From assembly GCF_031143425.1 (NCBI RefSeq), contig NC_090445.1:814758317-814822316 (forward strand): a stretch of 64,000 nucleotides of DNA, given 5' to 3'. The position numbers and the translations under genes are program-made. Below, piece by piece: positions 1 through 12,314 of this stretch (position 1 is its first letter; the number at the start of each line of letters is the position of its first letter). A model generated the notes under the pieces. That model did not search any database and was not told where the DNA came from. It worked only from the letters and a program-made list of their open reading frames with translations. This DNA is from Pleurodeles waltl (Eukaryota; Chordata; Amphibia; Caudata; Salamandridae).

Positions 1-147
1 CCTCTGCTTTGTTTCCCCATGGACTACAGCTGTGTGACAGTGGTATGTTGTCATCACAATGTAACTGGACATTTTGGCACGGTTCTGTGTAATACATTTG
101 TTCAAAAATACAGGCAGACTCCAGATTATTTTTGTGCAATAAGTGTG

Positions 148-153
148 TTTATT
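148..153 (-). promoter_or_regulatory. Polyadenylation signal AATAAA of Myb-like gene 1 (copy 1)
   Basis: AATAAA on the minus strand lies about 215 nt past the stop codon. Equivalent AATAAAC motifs follow gene 1 in copy 2 (about 14040) and copy 3 (36153). Confidence 0.6.
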
Positions 154-366
154 AAAGTGCTCAATTTTGGGTAATGGTTGCAATTCGGTGATGGGTGATG
201 GTGGAGGAATGTCCATGGCAGAGTCCAGATTTTCAGTCTCACAGGTGCATTGTCCATATGCCTGTGGAAGGTGGAGCTGGGGCAGTTTAAGGTTGAAGAG
301 GGTGACAATGTGGGACAGTGGGATGACAATCAGGTGGTATCCTTTCCTGGCGGGGGTCTTGGCATC

Positions 367-1867
367 CTACTCTGTCTTCTTCGTAGATCTCAGGCACCGC
401 TTGCGGGGTGGTTCTCCTTCTGCAGGGGGTGTGGTTCTGGTGGCCTGTTGTTCTTGTGTCGGGGCCTCCTGTCCACTAGCGCCGGCGGAGGTGGTAGCCT
501 GTTCTTGGTCCATGCTAGTGACAGGGGCCCTTTGTGGTGCCACATGGTCCCGCAATGTGCTGACAATCTGATTGAGAGCCACAACGATGGTGCCCATTGC
601 GGAACTGATGTTTCTGAGTTCTTCACTGAACCCCATAAACTGTTCCTCCTGCAGTACCTGGATCTCCTGGAACCTGGCCACGACCGTCGCCATCGTCTCC
701 TGGGAGTGGTGGTATGCTCCCATGATGGAGGATAGGGCCTCGTGGAGAGTGGGTTCCCTGGGCCTGTCCCCCCACTGTCGCACAGTAGCCCTCCCAGTTC
801 CCCTGTTTCCCTGGGCCTCTGTCCCCTGGACCGTGTGCCCACTACCACTGCCCCCAGGTCCCTGTTGTTGTTGGGGTGGTGGGTTAACCTGGGTGCCCTG
901 TAGTGGCGGACACACCGCAGATTGACGTGTCCTGGAGACAGAGGCATGGGCCCGCTGGGTGGGTGCTGTGCTGGTGTTCCCAGAGGAGGGTAGGTCTGCT
1001 GTGGCCTGTGGCTGTCTGAGGGGAACCGAATGTCCCGAGGTCCCCGATGGGCTGGGCTGGTCATCTGGGTCCAGGGAGACAGAGCTGCTGTCATCACTGT
1101 GGGCCTCTTCTGGGGGTGGAATGGACAATTCTGGCCACTCCTGGGCGGTGTCGTGGCGTTTGGGTCCTGCAGGGGTATAAGAGTATGGTTATTGCTTCTG
1201 ATTGTGCCATAGCGTGCAATGGGTGGCTTCCCGTGTACCCCAGTGCTGGCATTCCCTGGTGGGGGCTGTTGTGACGGTGGTTTGGGGGGGTGGGTATGTG
1301 CAGTGGGCATGCTTAGGTGATGGGTGTCCATGGTTTGTGGTCGCATGCAGGGCTTGGTGTTGGGATGGGTGGGTTGTGATGGTGAGACATTAGCAAGGAG
1401 GATGTGTGATGGGGGTGGGGGGGAGGGTGGGGGTATGATTTGGCATGCCAGTGGGTGGGGGGGATGATGTAGTTGAGATTAGACTTACCAGAGTCCATTC
1501 CTCCGCCTACTCCTGCGAGGCCCTCAGGATGCAGGATCGCCAAGACCTGTTCCTCCCATGTTGTAAATTCTGGGGGTTGAGGTGGGGGTCCGCCGCCAGT
1601 CTTCTGCACCGCGATGTTGTGTCTGGATACCATGGAATGCACCTTCCCCCGTAGGTCGTTCCACCGCTTCCTGATGTCGTCCCGATTTCGTGGATGCTGA
1701 CCCACAGCGTTGACCCTGTCCACTATTCTTTGCCATAGCTCCATCTTCCTGGCAATGGTGGTGTGCTGCACCTGTGTCCTGAAGAGCTGGGGCTCTACCC
1801 GAACTATTTCCTCCTCCATGACCCTGAGTTCAGCGTCTGAAAACCTGTGGTGTCTTTGGGGTGCCAT
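367..1867 (-). CDS. Harbinger Myb/SANT-like DNA-binding protein (Myb-like 1), two exons, apparently intact
   Basis: Exon 1 is 1867-1489 and exon 2 is 1166-367, with a GT-AG intron (donor GTAAGT, acceptor CTGCAG). Joined in phase they encode about 392 residues with no stop. Residues ~8-95 form a Myb/SANT-like trihelix domain of the NAIF1/MSANTD type, with the signatures RIVDRVNAVGQ and DDIRKRWNDLR. After it come a Gly/Pro linker, an acidic/Ser-rich stretch starting EEAHSDD, a Gln/Gly/Pro-rich region, a predicted amphipathic helix around LQEEQFMGFSEELRN, and a basic tail with RKRCLRSTKK that could be a nuclear localisation signal. In known Harbinger elements such a partner binds the transposon ends and helps the transposase enter the nucleus. 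The exon 1 length (379 nt) is identical in copy 2. This is the only undamaged protein gene I see in the window. DNA-binding specificity is inferred only. Confidence 0.82.
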
Positions 1868-2069
1868 GGGGTGGTGTGGATGAGGTGTGGGGTGGTGTTT
1901 GTGGTGATGAGTGTGGTGAGTGTGGTGGTGTGTGGTGTTTTGTGCGTGGATGTTGTGTGAGTGATGGTGTAGTGTGCCTGTGAATGCTCTGTACTAGCTG
2001 GTGGGGTCTCTCTCTGGCCTTAGTCAATAAATGGTGGTCGTAGGGGTTTGTGGGTGATGTGGGTGTGTG

Positions 2070-2076
2070 TTTTATA
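2070..2076 (-). promoter_or_regulatory. Candidate TATA box of Myb-like gene 1 (copy 1)
   Basis: The minus strand reads TATAAAA about 200 nt upstream of the ATG at 1867. The same motif sits at the same distance in copy 2 (12111-12117), and a decayed TATACAA occurs in copy 3 near 34252. Conservation of position across copies is the argument for function. Confidence 0.55.
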
Positions 2077-2565
2077 TTGTATTGGGTGTGTGGGAGTGGT
2101 GTTTGTATGTGTATCAGGTGTGTGTATTTCAAAATGTCCAATGTGGCAGTGTTTTGGAGCTGTGTGTGTATTTTGACCGCGGCGGTGTGTACCGCCAATG
2201 GAATACCGCGGTTGAAAGACCGCCGCGTGGATTCGTGGGTCGGAATGGAATGGGCGTATTTATGTTGGCGTGACGGTGGAGGTTTGGTCATCGCCAGTTT
2301 TTCGCTGGCCGTTGGTGTAGCGGACTTTTGTGGATGTCGGGTTTTTGGCAGTTTGCCTGTTGCGGGTCAGAATGACCGTAACGGTTTACCGCGGCCGCGG
2401 CGGTGTTATGGCGGTCTTCTGACCGGCGGTAAGCGCCTTTTACCGCCGAGGTCAGAATGACCCCCTTTGTGTTATACTTTCAATTACCCTGGTTCCTAGG
2501 AATACCGATTCCACCCCTAATCTTTTTGGTCAAGTCCGTAAAAATAACTACAGCTTTTCTTAAAG

Positions 2566-2582
2566 AACATATAGGTTTGAAT
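2566..2582. repeat. Target site duplication, left of LINE
   Basis: The 17-bp sequence AACATATAGGTTTGAAT occurs here and again, identical, at 9012-9028, flanking the LINE exactly. Confidence 0.93.
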
Positions 2583-3491
2583 GGGGGCGCTAGATGGGGG
2601 CCGAGCAAGATGGCCGCACTAACGTGAGGCTCCTGCTGCTCAGAAGAACAATTCACTAACATCCTGCCCGAGACTCTGGTGCCGGGCCCTGGGATTGCCG
2701 GAGGGGTGTGCGGGGATATCAGTCCTCCGCTATATGTGCAGATATTAGCGGGACGCCGCTGCACGGCGATGAGAAAGCAGAGTGCGTCGGTGGGCCCGCT
2801 GACTCTGGGTGGTCTGTCTGGGCGCCGCTGCACGCGGCTGCCGACTAGGTTGTGGCGGCGAACAGCCCTGGTGCACGACAGCGGCTGAGGGAGAAGCAGA
2901 CACTCTGGGTGCAACGTATGCAGCGCTGTGGAGGTGAGGATGTCCAAGATGCGCACCAGACAAGCAGTGAGGCGTAGTCTGGGCTGTGGCGCAGAGTCGC
3001 GAGACCCGGGGCCAGGAGGAGAACGCGTGGCGGAGGGCCGAGGCCTGGCAGGCCTGACGAGCCGGACGGGGAAGAATCAGAAGCGGTGCTTGGGGTGAGA
3101 GATTCTTGACTGCACACGGGAGTACAGAAAAACTGGACCGAACACGGAGCGAGGTGGGGCCTAGACTATCGTGAAGGAGAGAGCTCGTTGGGAGGACGGT
3201 GAACTACAGGACGTCTGGGCTTTTTGGGCCTGAGAGGGTGACTGGCCAAAACCGTAAGGGACTTTGAAGGTGAGAAGCGTCCTGGCCCGGAAAGGTAAAG
3301 GCACCACAGAGACATTTGATTTGCGGTGCTGGGGGAGGTATGTGGTCTGGTGCTCCCCCTCCCCTCGGGCCTTCTATTGCTCTATTGTCGCTGGTGTGCC
3401 CGTCTTACACGACGCATAGTTTGCCTTACTGACTGAAATACGAGGAGGGAACGCCGGAGGGATGCAGCTGAGATCCCCTATCATGTCCATA

Positions 3492-4405
3492 ATGGGCAGA
3501 ACTGATGCAAAGCAGCAGAAGCTGCACTTTGGAGCCAAAAGACACACCGGGGCCCCCCCAGACCAAGTGGAGGAGGATGCTTCGCCACCCCCGCAGGATG
3601 AACAGTCTGGCGTTGGCGAGATGAAGGCACTTCTGCTTACTATGCAGTCTAGTCTATCCTCCATTGATGGCAAAATGGACACTATGACCACAAGACTAGA
3701 CCTACTCACCGCTGGGGTAGAGAAACAGTCAGGACGGATAACTGAAGCTGAACAACGAATTTCTAATGTAGAGGATGTAATGCAGAAAAGACAAGAACAA
3801 CTCTCGCAAATAAATAAACTCCTCAAAGTCATAGCGCTAAAGAACGAAGACTTAGAAGATAAGTCTAGGCGGAACAACATACGCATAGTGGGTATACCAG
3901 AATCGACGAATAGTGGCCGGATGGAACAATTCGTGGAGCGATTACTCTTTACGCTGTTTGGAGAAGACGCTTTTTCGTGGCTACTGATAATGGAGAGAGC
4001 ACACAGGACTCTGATGGCTAGCCGCCCGTCCGGCGCCCGCCTAGGCCGATCGTCGCTCGCATCTTAAATTACAGAGACAGAGATACTACCTTGTGACTGA
4101 GCAGAGAAAAGCAACCCTTACAATTTGAGGGTAGTGTACTATCAATATATCCTGATTTTACAACAACTGTTCAGTAAGCTCGGAAAACATTTACCATTGT
4201 AAAGCAAAAACTACGACAACTTAACATACAGTATGCTATGCTATATCCAGTGAGGCTGAGGATTGCACATAATGACAGAAGTATGACATTCACAGCACCC
4301 CAACACGTACACGACTACATTAAGCGGATTCGGAGAAAAGACGATTCGAGAACCCCTGAGGAGGGCCCGACGGACTCTCCCTCTACTCTATCGGACCCAG
4401 AATGA
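3492..4405 (+). pseudogene. LINE ORF1 (RNA-binding coiled-coil protein), frameshifted
   Basis: The start at 3492 (MGRTDAKQQKL) is preferred over the in-frame ATG at 3462 because L1/Tx1 ORF1 proteins commonly begin this way. A heptad-rich coiled coil covers roughly residues 45-120. It is followed by EDKSRRNNIRIVGIPE, the conserved start of the L1-type RRM-like/transposase_22 region. The open frame ends at 4067. Homology continues in another frame through LNYRDRD, a stop near 4096, and the C-terminal block up to the TGA at 4403-4405. The ancestral protein would be about 305 residues. In live elements ORF1p trimers coat the LINE RNA. At least one frameshift and one nonsense codon disable this copy. 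Confidence 0.85.
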
Positions 4406-4875
4406 ATCTGCCCCTTGAGCTACTGTGATTTTCTCCTTGAAGTTGGGACCTAAATACGCTCTCGGTGGCGTCAACACGTAATAGTCATTCAGTGACTGGT
4501 CCTGATGTGCGCACCTTTGGGGGACTGGTGGTTTCCGGCATATCTGGGCTAATATAACCTTCCGGGCACCACCCTTGACAACAGGGGTAGTTTCAAGGCA
4601 GCCCTCTGGAGGCCTTCCAATGGTACATCCACATCTAACTGTGGTTTTCATGTATTTTTTTGTAATGTCAACCTGTTTTTGGTTGGATGTATGTTTGGGG
4701 GTTAAAGGGAGGTACATTCCGGGCGGGATTGAGCTGCTAAGGTACGAGGAAGGGTGGATGGGGAAGTTTTTTACTCGATCCGAGCAGCACTGTTGCATAT
4801 TTATAAGGCATTGGGTACGCCACTGGCCCCCTTCTCTTAGATTATACACTCCTTTGAACATGGCTGCCTATACTA

Positions 4876-7800
4876 GTGACTGTAAACGATGATGTCGGGA
4901 GTAGAGTACATGGCCTACAAGAAGGGCACACACTGCGCTGCTTGACATGGAATGTTAGGGGACTGGGAGATCTCCGCAAAAGACAGCACATAATGGCATA
5001 TTTGGAGCGGCACAAGGTAAATATTGTACTCCTACAGGAGACACATTCCGCACTTGGGAGGCGGGCCATGTTTGGAGACCGATGGTCTGCGTACAGTCAA
5101 CCTTCTGCCTACTCCTCCTACTCTAGAGGCACATCTATCCTGGTCCGTAAGGGTACTCCCTATACACCGCTAGGATTTAAAAATGATACACAGGGGAGGT
5201 ACACCATAATCTAGGGCAAATGGCACATTACTCTGTGACCACAGTTAATTGTTATGCACCTAATACCAATGACCCCTCTTTCTTAGATGCTCTCTGGAGC
5301 AGTATCGCGGAAATAGGCTCGAGATATATACTGTGGGGTGGAGACTTCAATCTTACTCTAGATGCACATAGGGACAGAGAGACTGAGGCCATGATTCATA
5401 GATGTAGAGCAGCGGATAGACTGGGGGCTGACATGGAGGCACAGGACGTGGTGGACGGGTGGCGCTGGCTACATCCTAGTGCTGAGGAGGGTACTTTTTA
5501 CTCGGCAGTGCATGCAAGCTGGTCCAGACTAGACTACTGGCTTATATCATGCCCCATTGTAGATGTTACACATATGGCGCGAACATATTCTGACCATTCC
5601 CCGGTCGTACTGGAGCTGAGGGTCCCCCTTGCGTCCCCTCCCCTCTTGTCCTGGCGTCTGTCCCCTCGCAATTTGATAGATGTCGTCTTCCGTGGCGAGT
5701 TATGTACTGAAATAGCAGAATTCTTTGACCGAAATAAGAATACAGTAGACAGCGTGGTCACGATCTGGGAGGCATTTAAGGTTACTCTTAGAGGGTATAG
5801 TCTGGCTAAAGGTGTAGGTAATCTACGAGAACTCCGAGCTACCTTGGCGGGCTTAGAACCAGAGATTAAATAGCTGGAGATGGAGCAGGTGGGGGAGCCA
5901 TCGGCAGATGTTGCACGCCACCTGCGGGAAACCCTCACTGAATATCAGGAAGTCTCGGAGCAGGAGGTACTATTCAAAGGCAAATATGCGAGAGCCCACT
6001 CCTTTGGGGAGGGAGAAAGACCGGGCAAATCTCTGACACATACTCTAAGTATGACCAGACCTGAAAATTCTGTACCTGAGATACCAGATGTAACTGGCCA
6101 CCTGGTGAGGGACACCTCTGACATACTTAACACCTTCACAGATTATTACCAGCATTTGTACTCCTCTACTAGATCGGATCCCCCAGATTTTGATGGGTAT
6201 TTGGAGGGGGTGGCACTGACCTAGCTTAGCAATGCGCAGCGGGCCTTCTTGTCGGCTGAACTTGAACAGGACGAGATCAGGGAGGCTGTGATGCAACTGC
6301 AATCGGGTAAAGCCCCGGGCCCTGACGGCATTCCAGCCGAGCTCTATAAAACGTATGTGGACATACTTGCCCCATGGCTGGGACTGGTCTATCGGGAGGC
6401 GAGACAGGAGGGTGTCCTCCCGCCCACTATGAGAGAGGCTCTGTTAACTACTATATTGAAACCGGGTAAACCTGCAACGACTTGTGATTCATATCACCCG
6501 TTGTCCCTTATTAATTGCAATGGCAAGATACTAGCGAAGGTACTGGCGAATCGGTTGAGTCTTTTGATGTCTTTCTTGGTTAGGTCGGATCAATCTGGAT
6601 TTATACCGGGTAGATCTACCTCACATAACCTGCGCACCTTCTTTACTATACAGCAGAGTATAGATCCTGAGATCTCGGCAGTAGCGGTATTTTTAGATGC
6701 CGCTAAGGCCTTCGACACCCTAGAATGGTATTATCTGCAGGCAATATTGAGGCGCATGGGCTTCCCCCGCATGTTTATGGAGTGAATTGCCCTTCTGTAT
6801 ATGGATCCGGTGGCCACAGTGCAGATTAATGGTCGCCGGTCCGCCCCAGTCTGCATTGAGAGAGGCACGAGGCAGGGGTGTCCGCTGTCGCCGTTACTCT
6901 TCGCCCTTGCGATGGAGCCGCTGACGGCATTGCTGCATCAAAATCATGCCACTTCTGCAATTCGTACCCCCTCCCGGCACATCCTAATTTTGCTATATGC
7001 GGATGACGTCACATTATATTTAAGAAACCCGGAGGACAGCTTAAATCCTGTCCTGCGGGAATTTGTTAGATTTGGCCTTTCATCTGGGATACGGGTAAAC
7101 TGGGAGAAGTCCTTACTCTACCCGTTAACAGATCGCACAGTGCGGTGCTCCCCTGCTTTCCCCCTCCGATGGGCAGACAGCTCCCTTAGATACTTGGGGA
7201 TTGAGGTCACCCGGGACAAGCATGAATTGATTTGCTTGAATTATGGAATCTTACTTCATAGCATACAAGAGATGGTCACACGTTGGATTGCTCTGCCCTT
7301 GTCTCTGGCAGGGCGCATATCATTGATTAGGATGATTGTGGTCCCTAAGCTTCTCTATTTGTTTTTCAACATACCGCACCCCCTGGCCCGTCCCTTTTTC
7401 AAGGCACTAAAAACACAGATGATCAGACTGGCTTGGGCTGGTAAACAGCCGTGCCTTTCAGTGGGAAATCATGACGCAACCCTTGGAGCGCAGAGGCTTT
7501 GAAGCCCCGGATTTTGAACTATGTTATAACTGTGCACAGGCACATTTTGCATATTATTGGTACCATTCTCCCCCGCACATGGCACATCTTGCAGTGGAGC
7601 GGGGATGTATACCTTAGACCTGACCTGACGGTGGATGGCCCTCGCGATTCATCCGTGAGGTGTACGCAGCTAGCCTGGAACAAATTAGCCTCTAGAGTTG
7701 GTAGTGAATTACTATACTCACTGCTGATGCCGCTTGCAGGCCAAAAAATGATCTTGATGACTTGTGAACCGGCTGGGGTGCGACTGCTTGCTGTGATGAA

Positions 7801-8664
7801 GGCTCACACTTGGGGCGACTTGTATGTGAACTCCCGCTTTAAAGAACAGGATGAAGTCGGCCCGGGGGGTTGCCTTAACCCATTGGAGGTCTTTTTGTAT
7901 ATCCGTCTCCGACGCTCTATAAGGGCCCTGTCGCCCTCCTTCCCTGGGGAGCCGCCGTACATGCAAGCATTTCATAATCTGCTGCAATCAAATGCCCTGC
8001 GACACTTGGTGTCGACCCTGTATCGCTCGGTACAGCTAGACCAGCCCGGCATTGAGGAAGTGGCACGTACTAGATGGGGGGAGGAGCTGGAACTCCAGAT
8101 TACGGAGGCCCAGTGGGAATATTGCTGCCAGCAAACCAGAAAGATTACCGCTAGCAGCAGGTTACGGATCATACACTATAAATACCTACACCGTTTCTAC
8201 TACACCCCGGCGAAGCTCCACAGGCATAACCTCCGAGCTACTGACAATTGTGATAGATGCGGGGCCAGGGAGGCAGACTCCTGGCCTGGACCTGTCTGAG
8301 GGTGCTGGAGTAGTGGAGGGAGGTGGAGGGAGCGTTGTCTATTATGGCTTCTGCACCACTGACACTTACGCCGCTGATTGCACTCTTAGGATACACTGAG
8401 AAGATTGCCCCAGATTGACGTAGATATGTTGATTTTGCACTCTTATTAGCTAAGCGTAGAGTGGCATGCCGCTGGGGCAGGGGAAGAGCCCTGAAGTTCA
8501 AAGACTGGCTTTCTGACTTGGTATACGGTAGGATGCAACTTGAGACATAGGCTGCGCTGCTGCCGCCCTCATCTCGCCCTAGGGATGTTTGGGCCCCATT
8601 GGACATATTTCTGCACCGGCAATCAGAATTGTATGATGATATGGCACCAGTGAGCTGCCCTTGA
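4876..8664 (+). pseudogene. LINE ORF2 (APE endonuclease plus reverse transcriptase), several stops and frameshifts
   Basis: The N-terminal apurinic-type endonuclease shows TWNVRGLGD, LLQETH, NCYAPN, GGDFN and SDHSPV. The reverse transcriptase follows with GKAPGPDGIPAE, LINCNGKILAKVLANRL, SGFIPGR, DAAKAFD, RQGCPLSPLLF and the catalytic LYADD near 7000. The C-terminal part includes a CCHC-like knuckle beginning CDRCGAR near 8250, then reads on to TGA 8662-8664. Damage: TAG at 5212-5214 with a nearby frameshift, in-frame TAG 5871-5873, TAG 6222-6224, TGA 6783-6785, frameshifts near 7460-7600 and 8280, and further stops in the tail. The protein in active relatives nicks DNA and primes reverse transcription at the nick. 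The start codon is uncertain. Domain order and motifs place it in the L1/Tx1 group; I cannot separate the subclades by eye. Confidence 0.9.
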
Positions 8665-9011
8665 GACATGCGAGACTACTAGGATACGGGGGCTCGGGCC
8701 CGAGGATGGGCCGTCAACGATAGAGTCATGCAGCTGAGGGGTGGGGGAGTGTGGGACATAGGGGTGAAATACTCATGCGACCAGTTCCCGGTACACTTAT
8801 ATCGTGTGAGATGGGCTAACGATGAATGGACCTTATCGTATCTGGAAGTCCTGATGCTGTATGACTGTTTAATTTGGACGGGGTGGGGCTCGGACGAGTT
8901 GTTGTATGTTAATTGTTTTAATTGTGTTGATTATTCCTATGAGTTTATTGCTAAACTTGTTATGAGAATATGTTGTATACATTACAAAATCAATAAACAA
9001 ATAGTAAAAAA

Positions 9012-9028
9012 AACATATAGGTTTGAAT
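9012..9028. repeat. Target site duplication, right of LINE
   Basis: This is the exact copy of 2566-2582, immediately after the A-rich tail. Confidence 0.93.
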
Positions 9029-10599
9029 TTGTCTAGAATTTCTTCAATTTAGCTCAAAGTTTATAGTAATGTTTACGGGGATGGCCTTTTCTGTATCTCA
9101 GTGGCATACTAGTTTGAATAACGGGTCTAATAAAATGAGTAATGTTGCAGTATAAAACCCTGGGTGCTTCGTACTGATGCGGCCTCGCAGAATTGCTGCC
9201 TCAGCAGTATTTTTGATTGTCTCTATCTAATGCAACTTTGAACCAGTCACTTCTGTTATATGTGGTGCTTCTGCAATTCAGTGCACAAAATGAACACATC
9301 CACGCCTGACGTTAAGCACCATTGCTCTGGTATGGCATTCTCATTTGACTGGATAGGAAAATCCATACAATGTGTTTATTTACTCATTAGCTTCTTCCTT
9401 TGCTTGAGAGAAATTGCCAATTGCTACATTGATCAAGAAAATTATCTTTACAAACTATCATCCGAAGAACCATTAACTAAGGATTATTATTTTCAAAAGG
9501 CTTTCTAACTTTCTCCTTTATGACTGTAGTAGACTCAAATAATTTACGTTTTCGCATGAGAAAAAATAACGTCCTAAAATTGCAATATTTTTAAAATGTT
9601 GTTTATGGGACAAAGTCTGTCGAAGGTAGCAGACCTGCCAGTCTGAGACACAATTTTAACTTTCAGTTGAATTGGGTCTTGTTTTCCAGGTTATGGTTAT
9701 GAACAGGTTATGAACAATTGAAAAGGGAACAGTTTGTGGGTGAGAATGATAATAAAGGGCAAGATTAACTGTAGTACTGCCAACTTTAAACAAACAAAAC
9801 ACAATGGGCCGCATACACTAAGTGTACAAGAAAATGATGTTTGAAAGAACATATTCCACAACCCAGCACTGATGCAAATCTGTTTGTACGAATGAAGGAC
9901 GGCTATTCAAGTGTCTGAAAGGAGGTGATATCCCTCTTCAAAACGTAGTAAACACCCTCAAACCTAAGGTTTGAGAACATTCCAGACAATGTAGAAGTAG
10001 CTTCCAACCTCGGAAACACAAACACATTTTCTCCTGTGAAAGAAAGGACAAAGTTACCTTTATTAGAGTGGGAAAGGGTAAGCCACACCTTAGATTTTGT
10101 GGTTGAAAAATATCATACAGGTAAACAAGTTAGAAGCATGATGTAGAAAACTGAATGAAACAAGAAGACTGTCTTCTTTTCAATTCGACAGGTAAATGGA
10201 GCTATACCTACGTCTTAATTTAAATTGGGGAGGAGATGATTTGCGTAGTTGGTCTATGACTTTGTCTACTCATAAGCCTTGTAATTCCTGTAAGTATCCC
10301 ATACAGGGCATTCATCATAGAGTGTGTATCTGCCCTGCCCTTGCTATATTAAGTTGTTTTTAATTTTGTGAGTCAATTACCCTGATGTAATTTTTGGCAG
10401 ATGTTAGCAACAAAGCAAAAAGCTGTGGATGTCCTATCCGCCCTATATTGCAAGATAGTCATAAACTCAAAGGCCCTGATTCCGAATCATGTGATATGCA
10501 AAGATTGCATGTGTCCAACATTTCTTTGCCAGACAGACTCTCCTCCCCCCACTTCTTAAAACTCACCTCTAAAATCAAGGAGATCAGTCAGCAGTAGTC
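9029..10599. other. Unassigned AT-rich DNA
   Basis: I recognise no gene or repeat family here. The short open frames have no family features. Confidence 0.5.
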
Positions 10600-11721
10600 C
10601 CTTTCTACCTGAACCACATACAAACCTGCTACTTGACTGGATCTGTCCTAGACTGTCTAAAATAGGTCAGTTTACTCTTTTCTGAAAAAATACAAGGGTC
10701 AGATCAAGAGGACCTAAACAATTTCTGCCCTATCTCCAATTTACCCTTCTTTGTCTTTGTCAAAATGCTGGTAAGTGTGTGGAATTGCATCACATACTAT
10801 ACCTTGATTAAAGTGGCCTAATAAATGTACTTCAATTCGGCTTTAGACAAAAATTAACCACCAAAATGATTACTCTGAAGGTAGTGGATAGATGACACCC
10901 TTAAAATACTGGCAATCCTTTCAGTGGTCTTTCACCCAATAAATCAATAACACCCAAGATGAGAATGGCCCTTAATGGTGCAGCTCTAAGCCGGTTTACA
11001 TACTTTCTGGAAAACCAGGGTCATTGCATCAAGATAGCCGACTTCATTTCCAGCACAGCAAACTAGATCTCTCAAGGCTCTGCCCTCTCACCCACAGTAT
11101 TTAATATCTATCACAAATCCCTTGCAATGATTTTTAATGAATTGAGCAGAGCGTGCCACACACACTGACAGCACTCAGTTCTATCTAATAATCCACTCTA
11201 CAGAAGGTGACTCCATCGCACCCCAACTCCTCATTAGATGTCCCTTCATCATCTAAAGCTACATCCAATAAAAGAAGAATTCTTTTTGATTTCTCTGCTC
11301 ATGTGCCACACACATGACCAGAAGTTGATTGAGGAATGTTCATTGCTTGACAGCATGCCAAACATTGAAGCTGTTCAAAATTCTTAACATTCATTCTTGA
11401 TAAACACCTAAACCTACATGACCACATGAATAACATGGCTAAGAGAGTCCAATTCCACCTCAACCTCTTGTGACTTCACAGTTATTCAGGTCATAGCCTT
11501 ATTGATGCTATATTCTAGTAACACCTGGCTAATAAGAATTCCCAAAATTCATATCACACTTATCACACTTCTTCAAGCAGCATTAAATTTAGCCTCTAGA
11601 AGTTTCACAGTGTGCTCACAATTTGACTGCATCTCACCCATTCACATCTCCCTTAATTGGTTTACCGATGAAGTAAGGTGCATCTTCTAACTTGTAGGGC
11701 ACTGCATGGGAACAACCCCAA
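10600..11721 (+). pseudogene. Ancient L2/CR1-like LINE reverse transcriptase, 5' part
   Basis: Reading across stops and frameshifts on the plus strand gives the order of a CR1/L2-group reverse transcriptase. It starts with DLNNFCPISNLPF near 10705 and FN...SIRL near 10830 (an equivalent of QSGFR). ISQGSALSPTVFNIY follows near 11070-11110, then DSTQFYLII near 11170-11190 (a decayed YADDTQFYL). HLNLHDHMN and RALHGNNPK appear near 11410 and 11695-11720. No frame survives for long, so the copy is old. Harbinger copy 2 interrupts it and homology resumes at 20705. Clade assignment rests on the GSALSPTLFN-type and DDTQ-type motifs. Confidence 0.75.
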
Positions 11722-11745
11722 GGCCCTCATTACAACCCTGGTGGT
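11722..11745 (+). repeat. Left terminal inverted repeat, Harbinger copy 2
   Basis: It starts GGCCCTCATTACAACCCTGG and matches the reverse complement of 20681-20704 over 24 bases. Confidence 0.93.
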
Positions 11746-12110
11746 AAATGTCGCATACCGCCGTGCTGACGGCCCCCAACATACCGTGACCATGGCGGTA
11801 TTCTGCTACGGGCATTATGACCTACACTTAGAAATTCGCCACTATACAGACACCCACACAAGTCCGCCAGACCAAAGGTCAGTGATAAATTGGCAGTACC
11901 AAAACCCACACAATTACACCAACAGGAATACCCCCACAGTATCAGGACCCACGAATCACTGTGGCGGTCTTTTAATCGCGGTAAACCACTGGGGGTACAC
12001 ACCGCCGCGCTCAAAATAAACACACACTTACAAACCTACACCACATTGGACAATTCAAACTACACACACCTGACACACATACACACACCACACCCACACA
12101 CTCAGACCAC

Positions 12111-12117
12111 TATAAAA
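12111..12117 (+). promoter_or_regulatory. Candidate TATA box of Myb-like gene 1 (copy 2)
   Basis: TATAAAA lies about 200 nt upstream of the ancestral start codon, the same spacing as in copy 1. Confidence 0.55.
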
Positions 12118-12314
12118 CACACACCCACATTACCCTTTTCAATGAAAAAAACTGATTGCCAACAGAGAGAGACACAAGCCAGGAGCACCCACTCAATCTG
12201 AGCCACAGAACACCATCACCCATACACCATCCACGCACCTCACAGCACACACCACAACACATCACCCCACGCATCACCCCACACATCCTCACACATATCA
12301 CTCACACCACATCC

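Larger units (their letters stand above)
1..2465 (-). mobile_element. PIF/Harbinger transposon, copy 1 (runs off window)
   Basis: This is the terminal part of a Harbinger DNA transposon on the minus strand; the rest lies before base 1. The outer end reads, on the minus strand, GGGGGTCATTCTGACC followed by TCGGCGGT. It aligns at about 18 of 24 positions with the termini of the two other copies in the window, so it is a related but distinct subfamily. The 2160-2465 stretch is full of ACCGCC/GGCGGT hexamers in both orientations. It carries Myb-like gene 1 with the same two-exon structure as copies 2 and 3. The transposase and second Myb gene would be expected outside the window. No TSD can be checked because the other end is missing. 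Confidence 0.85.
2583..9011 (+). mobile_element. Full-length L1/Tx1-like LINE retrotransposon
   Basis: This non-LTR element is about 6.4 kb, with a GC-rich ~0.9 kb 5' UTR, ORF1, a ~0.5 kb spacer, ORF2 (endonuclease plus reverse transcriptase) and a 3' UTR ending in AATAAACAAATAGTAAAAAAA. A perfect 17-bp target duplication bounds it. Full length, poly(A)-like tail and long TSD are hallmarks of L1-type target-primed insertion. Both ORFs carry stops and frameshifts, so this copy is not autonomous, but the perfect TSD suggests a moderately recent arrival. A far more decayed relative lies at about 55100-60655. Confidence 0.92.

Noticed and set aside
143..1393. Several plus-strand open frames
   Set aside because: They are antisense shadows of the Myb-like gene exons and GC-rich spacer.
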